Made by a program: the position numbers and the translations under genes. DNA of 64,000 nt from Aphrocallistes beatrix. Lineage: Eukaryota > Porifera > Hexactinellida > Sceptrulophora > Aphrocallistidae. Under the pieces are notes generated by a model. That model was not told the DNA's origin, made no database searches, and was given only the letters and a program-made list of their open reading frames with translations. The stretch covers positions 4,018,857 through 4,082,856 of the forward strand of contig OY725491.1 in assembly GCA_963281255.1 (NCBI GenBank). The letters are read 5' to 3'. Positions 42,828 through 52,284 of this stretch are shown in pieces. Within the stretch, counting starts at the first letter, position 1; each line of letters starts with the position of its first letter.

Positions 42828-45521
42828 TTATACAAAAGTTTCAAAAGAATCAACACAATCTGTACAATACCAGTCGGTATCTTCTTCAATTTCATTTTCA
42901 GCGATACCCACGCACTCCATGTGGCTCCACTGATCACATTTATCGCATTGGATCCAATTGATCTGGGTTGATTTGACTTTCAGGCCGATTCCAATGCCGA
43001 CTATGCAGTTTTCTTCAGTGCCTTGACATATTTGGCATATGGCTATTGGAGCTGATTGAGGCTGTGCAATATCCTCTTCGGAAGACGAGCTGTGAAATTT
43101 CTGGTCTGTTGAATATGCTCCAGAAGAATAGCCAGCGCCGTGTTTTCTGATTTGTCTCGCGACTTTGCTATACCGATGCTGCCTCTTAGCAAAACGGCTC
43201 TGTTGCCTGGCTTGGATCTGATAGCTTGCTTTCACCCTTCTGAGGTCTAATTTTTCGAAGTGGTTACGAATTTGTGGGGAAATTGGTATTTCAAGGAGTT
43301 GAAATAGCGTTTCTATTCCTCGGAAGCCATCATTATATCTGATGATTGCAAGGGCGGAACCTAATTGCATCATCTCATAGCTTGCATATTCATCTTTATG
43401 AACCATTCTCCATAATACAGAGTGTATGGCCTCATTATGGTTCGAGGTTCTCCCCTCTTGAACTTTTCGAATGAACTCTGGTGCATTATAGCCGAATTCT
43501 TGGAAAACATCGGTAATAATCTTGCAAGCACCTTCACTTAGGTAATTCGGGTGGTGAGGAGGAGTTCTACGATTGAAAATCGCTTCTTGGTACCGGCACC
43601 AGGTATTACTTGTGATGGGGCAAAATCTATGGTTATCTTTGGCATTGCCATCATTTGCTGAAAGATGCAAAGGAATTGCATCTATAGCACGAATAATTTC
43701 GCGAATATTGCCGCGATTACGATGTATAGCAATCCTATAGTAGCTTGCTACCTGTCCAGCAACGGTATCATTAACAGTTCGAATTGCTTTGGTAGGTCCC
43801 TCCCAGGTTCCTCTTTTGCGGGAGTCCTTTTGTAATGTGCCCCGAAATGCAGGTGATACTTGCTTCAAAGCTTCTGCCTCTGACATCCCCCCGCCTTGGG
43901 TTAATAACTGTTTTTGAAGATTCTTTTGATCTCTATTGAGTTTTAGCGCCTTTTCTTGTTTTCGAATGATGTTAATTTTGATCCTTTTGCAAACGTGAGC
44001 CAAGCATTCAATACGTTCAATTTCATGTATGCCAAGGTGTTGATAGAGACCTGCTGAATGCAATTTATGGTGAGTTTTTGTATCACCATCTGTGACTAAT
44101 CCTGAAAAAATTACACCGCGATCAAGTGCATCTTGTACAACAGATGGTGCCAACGCTGATTCAAGCTGCACAGAGGCGTAGTCTTGATACTTAGCTGTGC
44201 AAACTTTGGAGTGACTTGCGTTCCAAGTCGACAGGTCTTTTTTCGTGATTTGGCCTGTCATTAGAAGATTTTCATACTCGTTGCAAAGTTTGCATGAGTT
44301 TGATGCTATGCCATATGATAAAACCTTTCCCGTGTTTGCAGATATTGCCGCTGCAAAGCAGTACCTGCTAAATCCTCCGCCACTTTTTCCACTACGTTGT
44401 TGGTAAGAACCATCATATGAAGCAATAGCATGGACATATTTTCCATCGAATTGACATTCTGCGTGAGATTTGAGTTCATTCACCGCTCTTTTCATTGATT
44501 TTTCTGCAATATATTCGGCTGCAACTATTAACTCCCTTTCCGCTTCAACGTAAGTATGGCGAGAACAGGGGATGGGTATGCTTAGTGTCGAGTGATATAG
44601 TTCAAGCTTAGAAAGTCCCACACCAATAAGCCTGCCACCCAAAATACTACCATAGAGTAGTTCGTTTCTTTTTCGAATTTGCTGGTCCCCAACTTGAATT
44701 TTTGCTTGGGATTTAGCCCCTACACTCCAAAAGCCTTGCTGGGTGGAACATGCGGAACACTCGAGTTGTAGGTAAGTAGCAGATCCAGCCCTCTGCTTCG
44801 ATTGGAACATCCTCATGGAGCCCTTTTTGCACGATTTGCAGACCGTAAGATCATCTAACATGGTTAGGAGTGTCTGAAGATTCACTATCATGTTGTCGTA
44901 TGTTTGCATCCGCAAGGGGGTATCACATGGTTCGAAATATTCAGGCGTATACATAAGCTTTCGGTGAGCAACCGTTTCCTTATACTGTTTTTCAACAGTC
45001 GCCTTGGATGTTCCTGATATTGATCCAGGAGGTGGAGGTGGTATTGGTTTGGATTGTTGCTTGAAGCGGTCGAACTCGCTTTTCGGGAAATTCACAGGAA
45101 TAGGAGAGATAACACCTTCCCTCTCATATGTTGGCGAAAAGCTTCTTTTTGAGGAAGTGAATCTATTCCCTGGAAATTGTCTCTTGTGCCGGCCAAATTG
45201 GAACTTTTTCTTTCCCTTAGTTCTCAAATCGATGGTGCCATGGTCAACAGGTTCTTGGAATACATCATCATCTGGCTCTTGGGCGCATAGCTCCAACCCT
45301 GGTTCCAATGGAGTAATGACAGCTTGTCGTAAACCCGAAAAGGTTGGGCTATCTTCAGGGGCAAGCGGAGTATTCATGCGCGGAATAGATGTAGTTGGTT
45401 GTTGTTGAGGCGCTGGAGTTGGAGGAAGAGAATAGCTATCGCTCCTCAATATGCGACGACTTCGTGAAAAGGTCTCGTTATCATCGGACGAACTTGATTC
45501 GTTTCTGTATCTGTATGCCAT
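42828..45521 (-). CDS. Mutator/Kolobok-like transposase with C-terminal PHD finger (897 aa)
   Basis: A single open frame of 897 codons; an in-frame TAA lies 15 bp before the ATG. Residues 1-195 are Ser/Pro/Arg-rich. A zinc-like pair CKSC (228-231) and CSAC (255-258) follows. The catalytic core has IASYDGSYQQRSG (D370), LVTDGDTKTHHK (D478) and NHNEAIHSVLWRM (E697), with CKLC (410-413) and CLAHVCKR (506-513). A PHD finger (C4HC3, 829-889: CQIC, CDKC, WSHMEC, CTDC) closes the protein and may guide the complex to histone-marked chromatin, by analogy only. It differs greatly from the 795-aa copy and is closest to the decayed copy at 12-14 kb. The intact frame suggests recent activity or retained function; the insert around it has worn ends. 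Confidence 0.87.
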   Translation of the reverse strand: MAYRYRNESSSSDDNETFSRSRRILRSDSYSLPPTPAPQQQPTTSIPRMNTPLAPEDSPTFSGLRQAVITPLEPGLELCAQEPDDDVFQEPVDHGTIDLRTKGKKKFQFGRHKRQFPGNRFTSSKRSFSPTYEREGVISPIPVNFPKSEFDRFKQQSKPIPPPPPGSISGTSKATVEKQYKETVAHRKLMYTPEYFEPCDTPLRMQTYDNMIVNLQTLLTMLDDLTVCKSCKKGSMRMFQSKQRAGSATYLQLECSACSTQQGFWSVGAKSQAKIQVGDQQIRKRNELLYGSILGGRLIGVGLSKLELYHSTLSIPIPCSRHTYVEAERELIVAAEYIAEKSMKRAVNELKSHAECQFDGKYVHAIASYDGSYQQRSGKSGGGFSRYCFAAAISANTGKVLSYGIASNSCKLCNEYENLLMTGQITKKDLSTWNASHSKVCTAKYQDYASVQLESALAPSVVQDALDRGVIFSGLVTDGDTKTHHKLHSAGLYQHLGIHEIERIECLAHVCKRIKINIIRKQEKALKLNRDQKNLQKQLLTQGGGMSEAEALKQVSPAFRGTLQKDSRKRGTWEGPTKAIRTVNDTVAGQVASYYRIAIHRNRGNIREIIRAIDAIPLHLSANDGNAKDNHRFCPITSNTWCRYQEAIFNRRTPPHHPNYLSEGACKIITDVFQEFGYNAPEFIRKVQEGRTSNHNEAIHSVLWRMVHKDEYASYEMMQLGSALAIIRYNDGFRGIETLFQLLEIPISPQIRNHFEKLDLRRVKASYQIQARQQSRFAKRQHRYSKVARQIRKHGAGYSSGAYSTDQKFHSSSSEEDIAQPQSAPIAICQICQGTEENCIVGIGIGLKVKSTQINWIQCDKCDQWSHMECVGIAENEIEEDTDWYCTDCVDSFETFV

Positions 45522-46114
45522 TGCAATTATACAAGTTTATAGAATAATTTTATGTAAAACTTTGATATGTGCTTGTTTGTATTCTATGGATTAGCTCTTA
45601 TATACTTATATCGCATTCTAAAATTAACTCTTGAAATGAAAACTAAAATTAGAAAATTAAATGTAAGGATATTAGATTATGAATGTATCATATTCCAAAA
45701 GACATTATAAATTCATATAATGAATTCTAAAATTATCTTTAGAATTGAAAACTATAATTAGAAATTTCAAAAAAGTATAAGCTGGATATTTGTCTAATTA
45801 ATTAGACTTAAACTATTGGATTACAACTAATTATAGTTTAAATTCTTTGCTATCTGTAATTGGATATAACATTATATCAGTAACTGGATATCAGATAATT
45901 TTTTAACCTTAATTAATTAATATTAGATTACAACTAATTTTAGTTGAAAATCTTGCAACGGTATATACACTATCAAATTTCAATATACTATAACTCTGCC
46001 AAAAGCATTCAGAATGCAGCCAAATTTCATAATCGATGAATCTGGTGTATTATCTTCATGAAAAAGTCATTAGAAGAAAAATTATTTTTTTGGAAATTTA
46101 GTCACTTTGGACCC
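45522..46114. other. 5' flank of PHD transposase 2
   Basis: Very A+T-rich, with repeated TCTAAAATTA/TAGAATTGAAAACTA words at 45,610-45,770 that recur in loose form at 42,190-42,420 beyond the gene's other end, possibly subterminal repeats. Confidence 0.4.
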
Positions 46115-46923
46115 TAACGACGATGTATCTGCACCATTAGTATAAATTTTAAAACTTTATTTTGGCTCTTCCCATACTAATCTTATTCATTTGGCATGTG
46201 CTACTATGGAATTAGAACATTGTATACTTTGAGGCATTTTGCACATGCAATACGTCACGGTGATACATTCTACCAAAGCTATTTTTACAGTAATCAACTG
46301 TTCATTATCTAATAAAGTTAAGACCTCTATATAATGCACTACCGTAATATTGAAACATGATAATAGTAAACTAAACTTGCTAAATTCAAGAACTAATTTA
46401 ATAATTTTATTTGTTTATTTAGTCAACTTCATCATGCTGTAAAGGTCCGAAATGTGTGACTATACCCAATTGGAAGGCCAGAGTGTGTGCTTGTTCCTTA
46501 TTACTCGTAGAAGTATATTATTCCCTTATGACGTCTCAGGTCAAGTCTGTCTCTCAAGCTAAGCCAAGTCTGTCTCAAGCTAGGACAAGTCTGTCTCTCA
46601 AGCTAAGTCAAGCCTATCTCAAGCTAAGTCAAACCATAGTCTGCCATCAAGAAGTAGAAGTCCGTCTCATTAGTACTTCTCGAAATCCAATTTTTTTATT
46701 TATGAGCTTAATATTTATATTATGTAATATTTGTTTTCTCCAGAAGAAAAATCACAAATATTAAATATGTCTTGACAATTAGTGGTCATATTTGTGAGTG
46801 GGGTCACTTAAAATGCTTAATTAATCATATATAACGTATAAAGGATTAATGTGAATTTGAATATACTAAGCAATCCCTGGTCCAAAAAAGTGACTTCCAT
46901 TGCCTTATGTCTAGAATGCCATG
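46115..46923. mobile_element. element B, right arm
   Basis: Aligns inverted with element A 25,320-25,998 (ACGACGATGTATCTGCACC; CATGTGCTACTATGGAA; minisatellite TCAAGCTAAGCCAAG at 46,545-46,640) and ends with the B terminal repeat. Confidence 0.8.
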
Positions 46924-47321
46924 GCATAGCATTCTAATACACTAAGGCAATGGCGCAGACCTTTTTTTCTGGACCATGGATTGGTTAAACGAGCTAAAAG
47001 AATTTTTCTGAAAATGGTTTAATTATGCTGGTATATAACTTCGTATATCATATAATGATCCTTTTCATTAATTCTGCATCGATTTTCTTCAAATTGGTTC
47101 GAGGATGGCACTTGGTTAAACTTATTTTAAGCAACCATATTGCTTATATATTAACATATTACTTACTTGTTTTGTTTTAAAATCAACCACATGAATTATA
47201 TATTTATTTGCTACCTTGTTGTGAAGTTTTACAAATCACTGTCTTTTCCTATACACGACTCAAAGTTAATCCGAAACACTCCACATAAGCATCAATCTGT
47301 ATTACTCTTCCGGAACGACAT

Positions 47322-47620
47322 GTCCTGTGTTGTTCCAGGCTGCAAGTCCAATTATAATAGTGAAGCAGAATATCCCTCTGCTTTTCATTTCCCAAAGAAT
47401 CGTTTAGGGTAATTCCACGCCCACGGAAAGACTAGGAAGTAAACACGCTAATGTGAGTAAGTTTCTATCATTTATGTGTTATACGTATTAACTGATTGAC
47501 ACATTTACACTTTTACTCACCGTTTAGTATATACATTATTTTAAACCAGATGACATCGAGAGAACCATTACCTACAATGACGGGCTTCGTACTGTTACAG
47601 TTTCCAGGATAGAATAGCTC
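47322..47620 (+). pseudogene. THAP domain in two exons, element C (partial gene)
   Basis: Exon 1 from about 47,322: MSCVVPGCKSNYNSEAEYPS, AFHFPKN, with the Cys pair and FHFPK of a THAP finger, running to a donor AAT|GTGAGTAAG at about 47,453. After a roughly 75-bp intron (acceptor ACCGTTTAG) exon 2 reads IHYFKPDDIERTITYNDGLR, matching the '..HF..DDI' end of THAP. One zinc ligand Cys expected before HY is not visible. Frame lost after about 47,620; a later block LFRAETTLLLTVVIAL (about 48,700) may belong to the same gene. Confidence 0.65.
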
Positions 47621-47988
47621 TAAAGAAACTTGAGTACCCAGTATATTCCCCGACTACCCTTCCTATCTCTCTGAATGGAATTCCAAGCCTGAGAGACTAT
47701 CTTTGGACCACACTGAACGATTGCTGATGGAATCTGCCTACTCTACTAAGAGCATAACTGACAACGAAAAAAGGTAGATAAGTTCTTAGTTAGTTCATTT
47801 TCAGATCTTCTTTCTTAGCTCGACCTACGAAACGCCTGGATAGCTCATGTATCCAATAACTATTTTTTTTTTAATTAAGATAATTATTTCAGAAACATAT
47901 TTACTAACATGCTCGAATACAAAATGATCCATTAAAACTGAATAAAACATCATTTCGGCTTATATTGTCAGATATCTCATTCAAACTA

Positions 47989-48168
47989 CAGTCAGGGTCG
48001 CTTATTATGAATCCGCTTAATATATCCATTCGTTTATTATGAACTAACCTCCTGGTCCCAATTTCATTTTTAGATAGGATTTGTATTGAATCGAGTTCGC
48101 TTGATATGAAGTATATTATGAACAGATTTGTTGGTCCCCTGGTGGTTCACAATAAGCGACCCTGACTG
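47989..48168. mobile_element. Tigger/mariner-type MITE, 180 bp
   Basis: TA-flanked; ends CAGTCAGGGTCGCTTATTAT and AATAAGCGACCCTGACTG. Same family as 3,592-3,752. Confidence 0.9.
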
Positions 48169-48425
48169 TATAATATTTCTTATTGTAAAATTTTGGAACG
48201 TCGACTTGAATTATCCAATCATCTCAATTTTTTTTTCGATTAAACAACAATCCAATAATCCTAGTATTGGACTTTTAATTAGGACCGTGTTTCTCCTCGC
48301 CCGCATCAATATTCAGCTACCGCATATATTGTCATTTGGGATCAATATCCCATTATATTTCAGGTACAAGGGTTTATTGCTAGAGATGTCGATATACCAG
48401 CATTTCAAAATATATTGATGGTTAT

Positions 48426-48570
48426 CAGGGTTTCTTTCAGGATTTTATGTAAGGGGGGCAAATGAAGGTTTGTAGAACTATAGGGGGGCATGGCCATTTT
48501 CAATCATACACTTAAGTAATTTCCAAGGGGGGGGCAAACGCCTCCCCCCGCCCCCCTGAAAGAAACCCTG
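48426..48570. mobile_element. MITE with GTTAT duplication, 145 bp
   Basis: Inverted ends CAGGGTTTCTTTCAGG / CCTGAAAGAAACCCTG, flanked by GTTAT on both sides (48,421-48,425; 48,571-48,575). The interior is G-rich (AGGGGGGC) on one side and C-rich on the other. Superfamily undecided. Confidence 0.8.
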
Positions 48571-49445
48571 GTTATTGAGACTTCAATGCGTGAATTAAAT
48601 GTTTGTAGCCAATTATATATCAAATCATCAGCCTTGATTATATTATAAAGTAATGAGATCATGGTCATGATATAACGTCTGCCCGCATCCCCACTGAAGG
48701 TCTTTTTAGAGCTGAAACAACTTTACTATTAACAGTAGTCATAGCTCTTAAAGAATATTTAAATAGTTTGCAGATATTTTAATGAAATGTATTTAATAAT
48801 TCACAAATTGAGTACCTAAATAACGTGGCTGGGTGTGCAGTTTTCTCTTATACAAAAAATATAACCTATTTAACAACTGATAAGGGATCTCAATAAATTA
48901 TCATAGATTTATTAGACAGGGGTCACTTATGTATCCATATACAGTGGAGATTTGTACCGGTTCAATTCGTACTAAATTACTTAAGTATTAATTTTAATCA
49001 TAGTTGATGACAAATGGATTGATATGTGTGAGAGAATTGTGTTGTTGTGAAGTATACTAATTCTTCTCTTTCTTAGGAATGGTGTGACAAGACCGGATAA
49101 AGGATGAAGAAAGAGAAGTGATGTCTAACGGGATAACAACGTTTTGATCTTCCTTAATCTTAGAATATTATCTTCTCTTCATAACATCCTTCAGTTTACT
49201 AATTTTAATTCGTGTAATTCACCATTTCAATGATGATTATTTCTACTTAGTGTCTATTTGTTAGTCTTGCCGTGCTGTGCTATGAATCTATTTCGAATGT
49301 ATTTGTTGGTTTGCAATTAATATTATGATTATAATCGCTCATTTATTAAGTACTTAACCTTTTGGGCTCAATGATATGACTTTAGTAAGTGTGGTGGACA
49401 AATAGAAAGCGAATATATGTTAAATTGATAATTAGTGATAAATTC
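48571..49445. other. interior of element C, no gene
   Basis: A+T-rich, with the possible LFRAETTLLLTVV coding scrap; otherwise nothing. Confidence 0.4.
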
Positions 49446-49648
49446 ACTTAGCTCGTTTAACCAATCCATGGTCTAGAAAAAAAGGTCTGCGCCATTGCCT
49501 TAGTGTATTAGAATGCTATGGCCATGGCTAAACTTAGAGTTAACTCATAAAAATCAAAAATCAAACTAAATACCGTCCAACTAGTACTATCATATAGTAG
49601 ACAGTTCAGTAATCCTTACTATTAAAACTCGATTAATGTATATATATA

Positions 49649-50835
49649 CAGAGTGGCTCATAAGTTCTGCAACAAAATTTTAGATTGTACAATACTTAAT
49701 CTAATTATAAACATCTCTAGTATGGGTCAATAATTCATGTTTAATGAGTAAACTAATATAATATAACAACCTGGATACTAAGCTGATTCAAATCGTTTTC
49801 CTTTTGCGCTTAGACATTTCCTCAATCAATCTTGGAAAGTTTCACATGCCCGTGCGACTTCATTTGGGTCCAATTCATTCCAAGCTTTTGTTAGAGCACG
49901 TTTTAGAGCTGGAATGTTGTCATATGCTTTAGCATTGACCTTTTCCTCTAATCTTCCCCACAAATAGAAGTCACAGGGGTTGAGGTCTGGACTTGAAGGA
50001 GGCCAGTTGTCCCGTGATATAAAGTTGGGCACATTCTGAGACAACCAATCTAGGTTTGTTTTTGCCGTGTGTGAAGGCACCGTCTTGTTGAAAAGTCCAA
50101 TTCTGTTTTTTCATGAACGTCGAACCAATACGATTATAACATGTTTCTCCAATATTAGATCTCAGTATATTTTAGCGATATTATTAACTTTAACTCCTTC
50201 AGGAATGAAAACTAATGGAGTTTTGCCCAAGGCTGAAATTCCACCCCATACCATTATACTTTTGGGATGTTGGCTCATCTGGATGTTCTGAAATCTTTCT
50301 GAAACATCGGAACCTGCAACTGAATAAAATCGAGAGTTTTGGAAGTTATACTTCTCATCAACACAAAATATTTTTTCATCAGAAAAACGATGGTTTCATG
50401 TTTCACATTTTTGAGTCAGTTCAGGAGTCTTCGGCATCTTTCAATCCTCTTTGCTACTACTTGCACACTAAGGGACTCATTCTTCCTCCGTTTGAAAGAC
50501 ATAATCTTCAGGTCCTTCACTATTATTCTACGAGCGGATTCTTTATCAATTCCCACTTTGGCAGCAGCTTTTCGGAAGGAAGTGGTCGGTTTGCGAAGCA
50601 TTATTTGCCTAATCTTTTTCTTATTGAGAGCAGTTCTAACTGTACGTGGCCGACCAGATCTTCGCCAGTCGATGACCTCTCCAGTATCCTTGAATCGTTT
50701 GATAGCACGAGAAACAAACGATCGGGTGAAATTTTCTGCGCCTAAGCTTTTTATAATTAGAGTCTGTTTTGCACCATTCAAAAATAATTGAATAATTGCT
50801 GATCTCTTTAGTTGCAGAACTTATGAGCCACCCTA
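49649..50835 (-). mobile_element. mariner/maT-type (DD37D-like) transposon, 1.19 kb
   Basis: Ends CAGAGTGGCTCATAAGTTCT and (reverse complement) TAGGGTGGCTCATAAGTTCT, about 25 bp, TA-flanked within (TA)n. The transposase is on the minus strand. A related non-autonomous element is at 52,996-53,585. It is set between inverted copies of CCTTACTATTAAAACTCGAT. Confidence 0.92.
49826..50781 (-). pseudogene. Tc1/mariner transposase (DD37D-like), broken
   Basis: From 50,781: an HTH-containing N-terminus (MNGAKQTLIIKSLGAENF; VSRAIKRFKDTGEVIDWRRS; GRPRTVRTALNKKKIRQIML; FRKAAAKVGIDKESARRI). The middle part (VWGGISALGKTPLVFIPEG-like, WTFQQDGA) is in other frames. The C-terminal part is PSHTAKTNLDWLSQNV, WPPSSPDLNPCDFYLWGRLE, to the stop at 49,826. 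The spacing from the Asp of QQDGA to the Asp of NPCD is 37 residues, the maT-like DD37D arrangement. One Asp block near the middle and the frame are damaged by at least two or three shifts and stops. Confidence 0.88.
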
Positions 50836-50889
50836 TATATATATATATATACATTAATCGAGTTTTAATAGTAAGGAGATAAGGATATA

Positions 50890-51747
50890 CAGTGGAACCT
50901 GTATATAACGGCCACCCAAGGGACTGGACAAAATTGGCCGTTATACACAGGTCAGGGATTTACTTGCTACTCACTACCTTTTTATTTTTTTGGAGAAAAA
51001 TAAAAGGTAGTAAGTAATATTCTGGATGGCGAGCAAAAAAAAGTAGCAAGTAAATTTTTTAAAAATGGACATGGTTAAATTAAGAAAATTATGTTTCTGA
51101 AATACTCAAATATTCCTGCAAATCCCTCGATGCGCCCTCTTTTCTGTCATATATTGTACAATCAATAATTTCTTCTCCTCACGTCAACTAAATGTCGGTC
51201 AAAAGATAAGTAGCAAGTAAAAAAAAAAGTAGTGAGTGAGTAAAACTAAATCTAAAATGGAGGAAAAAATAAAGTAGCAAGTAAACGGTTGGCAAAAAAT
51301 ACGTACAACTTTTTTTTTGCCAGTTCTGGAATCCCTGACACAGGTAACCGTTATATACAGGTAATTGTTTTTATCCCCAAAAGGTATCTAAATAGTGCAA
51401 TAAATATCAAGCTTTTAAAAATCCATTACTTCAAGTAATTACATGAAATTTGTTAATCGTTCGTAACTGGTCATGTAATAAACATTTAAAAAGGTGAAAA
51501 GGGGATGGCCGTTATAGATAGGTAGTGGCCGTTATAGACAGTTGATGGCCGTTATAGACAGTTGATGGCCGTTATACACAGTTTTAGGGTCAGTCAGGGA
51601 CTACAAACGGGTGGCCGCAGGCCGCGTTGAGCAGGTGACCGCTATACACAGGTTCAATATTATGGAATTTCGGACGGGACTGTTCATTGGTGATCGCTAT
51701 AGATAGGTGACCGTTATATAGAGTGGCCGTTATAGCAGGTTCGACTG
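50890..51747. mobile_element. Tigger/pogo-like MITE
   Basis: TA-flanked; ends CAGTGGAACCTGTATATAAC and (reverse complement) CAGTCGAACCTGCTATAACG. Many tandem GGCCGTTATAGACAGTTGAT units fill 51,505-51,580, with more GGCCGTTATA words near both ends. A hAT MITE is nested at 50,953-51,337. Confidence 0.88.
50953..51337. mobile_element. hAT MITE, 385 bp, nested
   Basis: Ends CAGGGATTTACTTGC and GGAATCCCTG, flanked by the perfect 8-bp duplication ACACAGGT (50,945-50,952; 51,338-51,345). The interior repeats AGTAGCAAGTAAA/TTACTTGCTACT words about six times on both strands. Confidence 0.92.
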
Positions 51748-51757
51748 TATATATATA

Positions 51758-52262
51758 TATAGTATATACACACTTTCTGTAACGAATTGATTGAAGAAAC
51801 TGCCTGGCACAGAAAGCTGATTTTTGGCATGTGGGAGTCTTTTGGCTATGGCTCCACCAAGTTCTGAGCTCATGACGAAAATGTCGACTCATCATGGAAT
51901 TATGACGTCACATTATAACTGTATTGGTTAACTTTTAAAAATGTTGCCACATTTTTAAAAGTTAAGCAATACAGTTATTCGAGCATAACTCAGCCTAGAT
52001 AGAAGGCTGAAATTTTAATAGATTATGTATATTAATATATCTCATATATGACCCAACTATAATACAAAATGATGACTTAAAACTCTGTAATGACGTCATC
52101 ATTACGCATCAAAATGTTAAAAATTGACAAATTTGGTGATTTTTCGTGCGAAATTGATTATAACATCATGACAGACGTATTTAGAGATGTTATCCCCCTT
52201 ATGATTAATCAATGGTAAACACAGGCGCCCAAAGGGCGCTTCTGGCGGACACAAAGTGTTGC
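51758..52262 (-). repeat. repeat A, copy 4
   Basis: Full-length in the minus direction: tail TGTAACGAATTGATTGAAG, body with GGCTATGGCTCC, TGACGTCA words and AAATTGACAAATTTGGTGAT, and GC-rich head GCGGACACAAAGTGT. It abuts the start of Helitron 2 coding sequence. Confidence 0.85.
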
Positions 52263-52284
52263 TCGCGAAGTTCGTCTCCTGGAC

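Larger units (their letters stand above)
41676..46114 (-). mobile_element. PHD transposon inserted in element B (about 4.4 kb)
   Basis: Comparison with element A defines the insert: A reads (reverse complement) AGTCATTTAACGACGATG where B reads AGTCATTT, then 4.44 kb, then TAACGACGATG. The empty site contains TTAA exactly at the joint. The insert ends read AAAGGATCGAATATT and, reverse-complemented, AGGGTCCAAAGTG, only weakly alike, so the terminal repeats are short or worn. It carries the 897-aa transposase gene. An alternative is that A arose by internal deletion from a B-like element. Confidence 0.6.
46925..49520. mobile_element. P-like element C, 2.6 kb, THAP family
   Basis: Inverted ends CATAGCATTCTAATACACTA and complement, matching over about 75 bp, flanked by the perfect 7-bp duplication GCCATGG (46,918-46,924; 49,521-49,527). 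It inserted into the last bases of element B's right terminus. It holds the best-kept THAP gene start of this family and two MITEs but no transposase core. Confidence 0.92.
38776..49526. mobile_element. P-like element B (composite, about 10.7 kb with nested elements)
   Basis: The left terminus CATACCATTCTATACATAAG is preceded by GCTAAAC (38,769-38,775). The right terminus (…GAATGCCATG) ends at 46,923, but element C has inserted in its last bases. After C the sequence resumes as G|CTAAAC and gives the second GCTAAAC at 49,527-49,533, a perfect 7-bp duplication around the whole composite. Inside are element E (38,897-40,920), a decayed THAP exon, the PHD transposon (41,676-46,114) and, at the end, C. 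What remains of B itself aligns with element A in inverted order. Confidence 0.85.
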
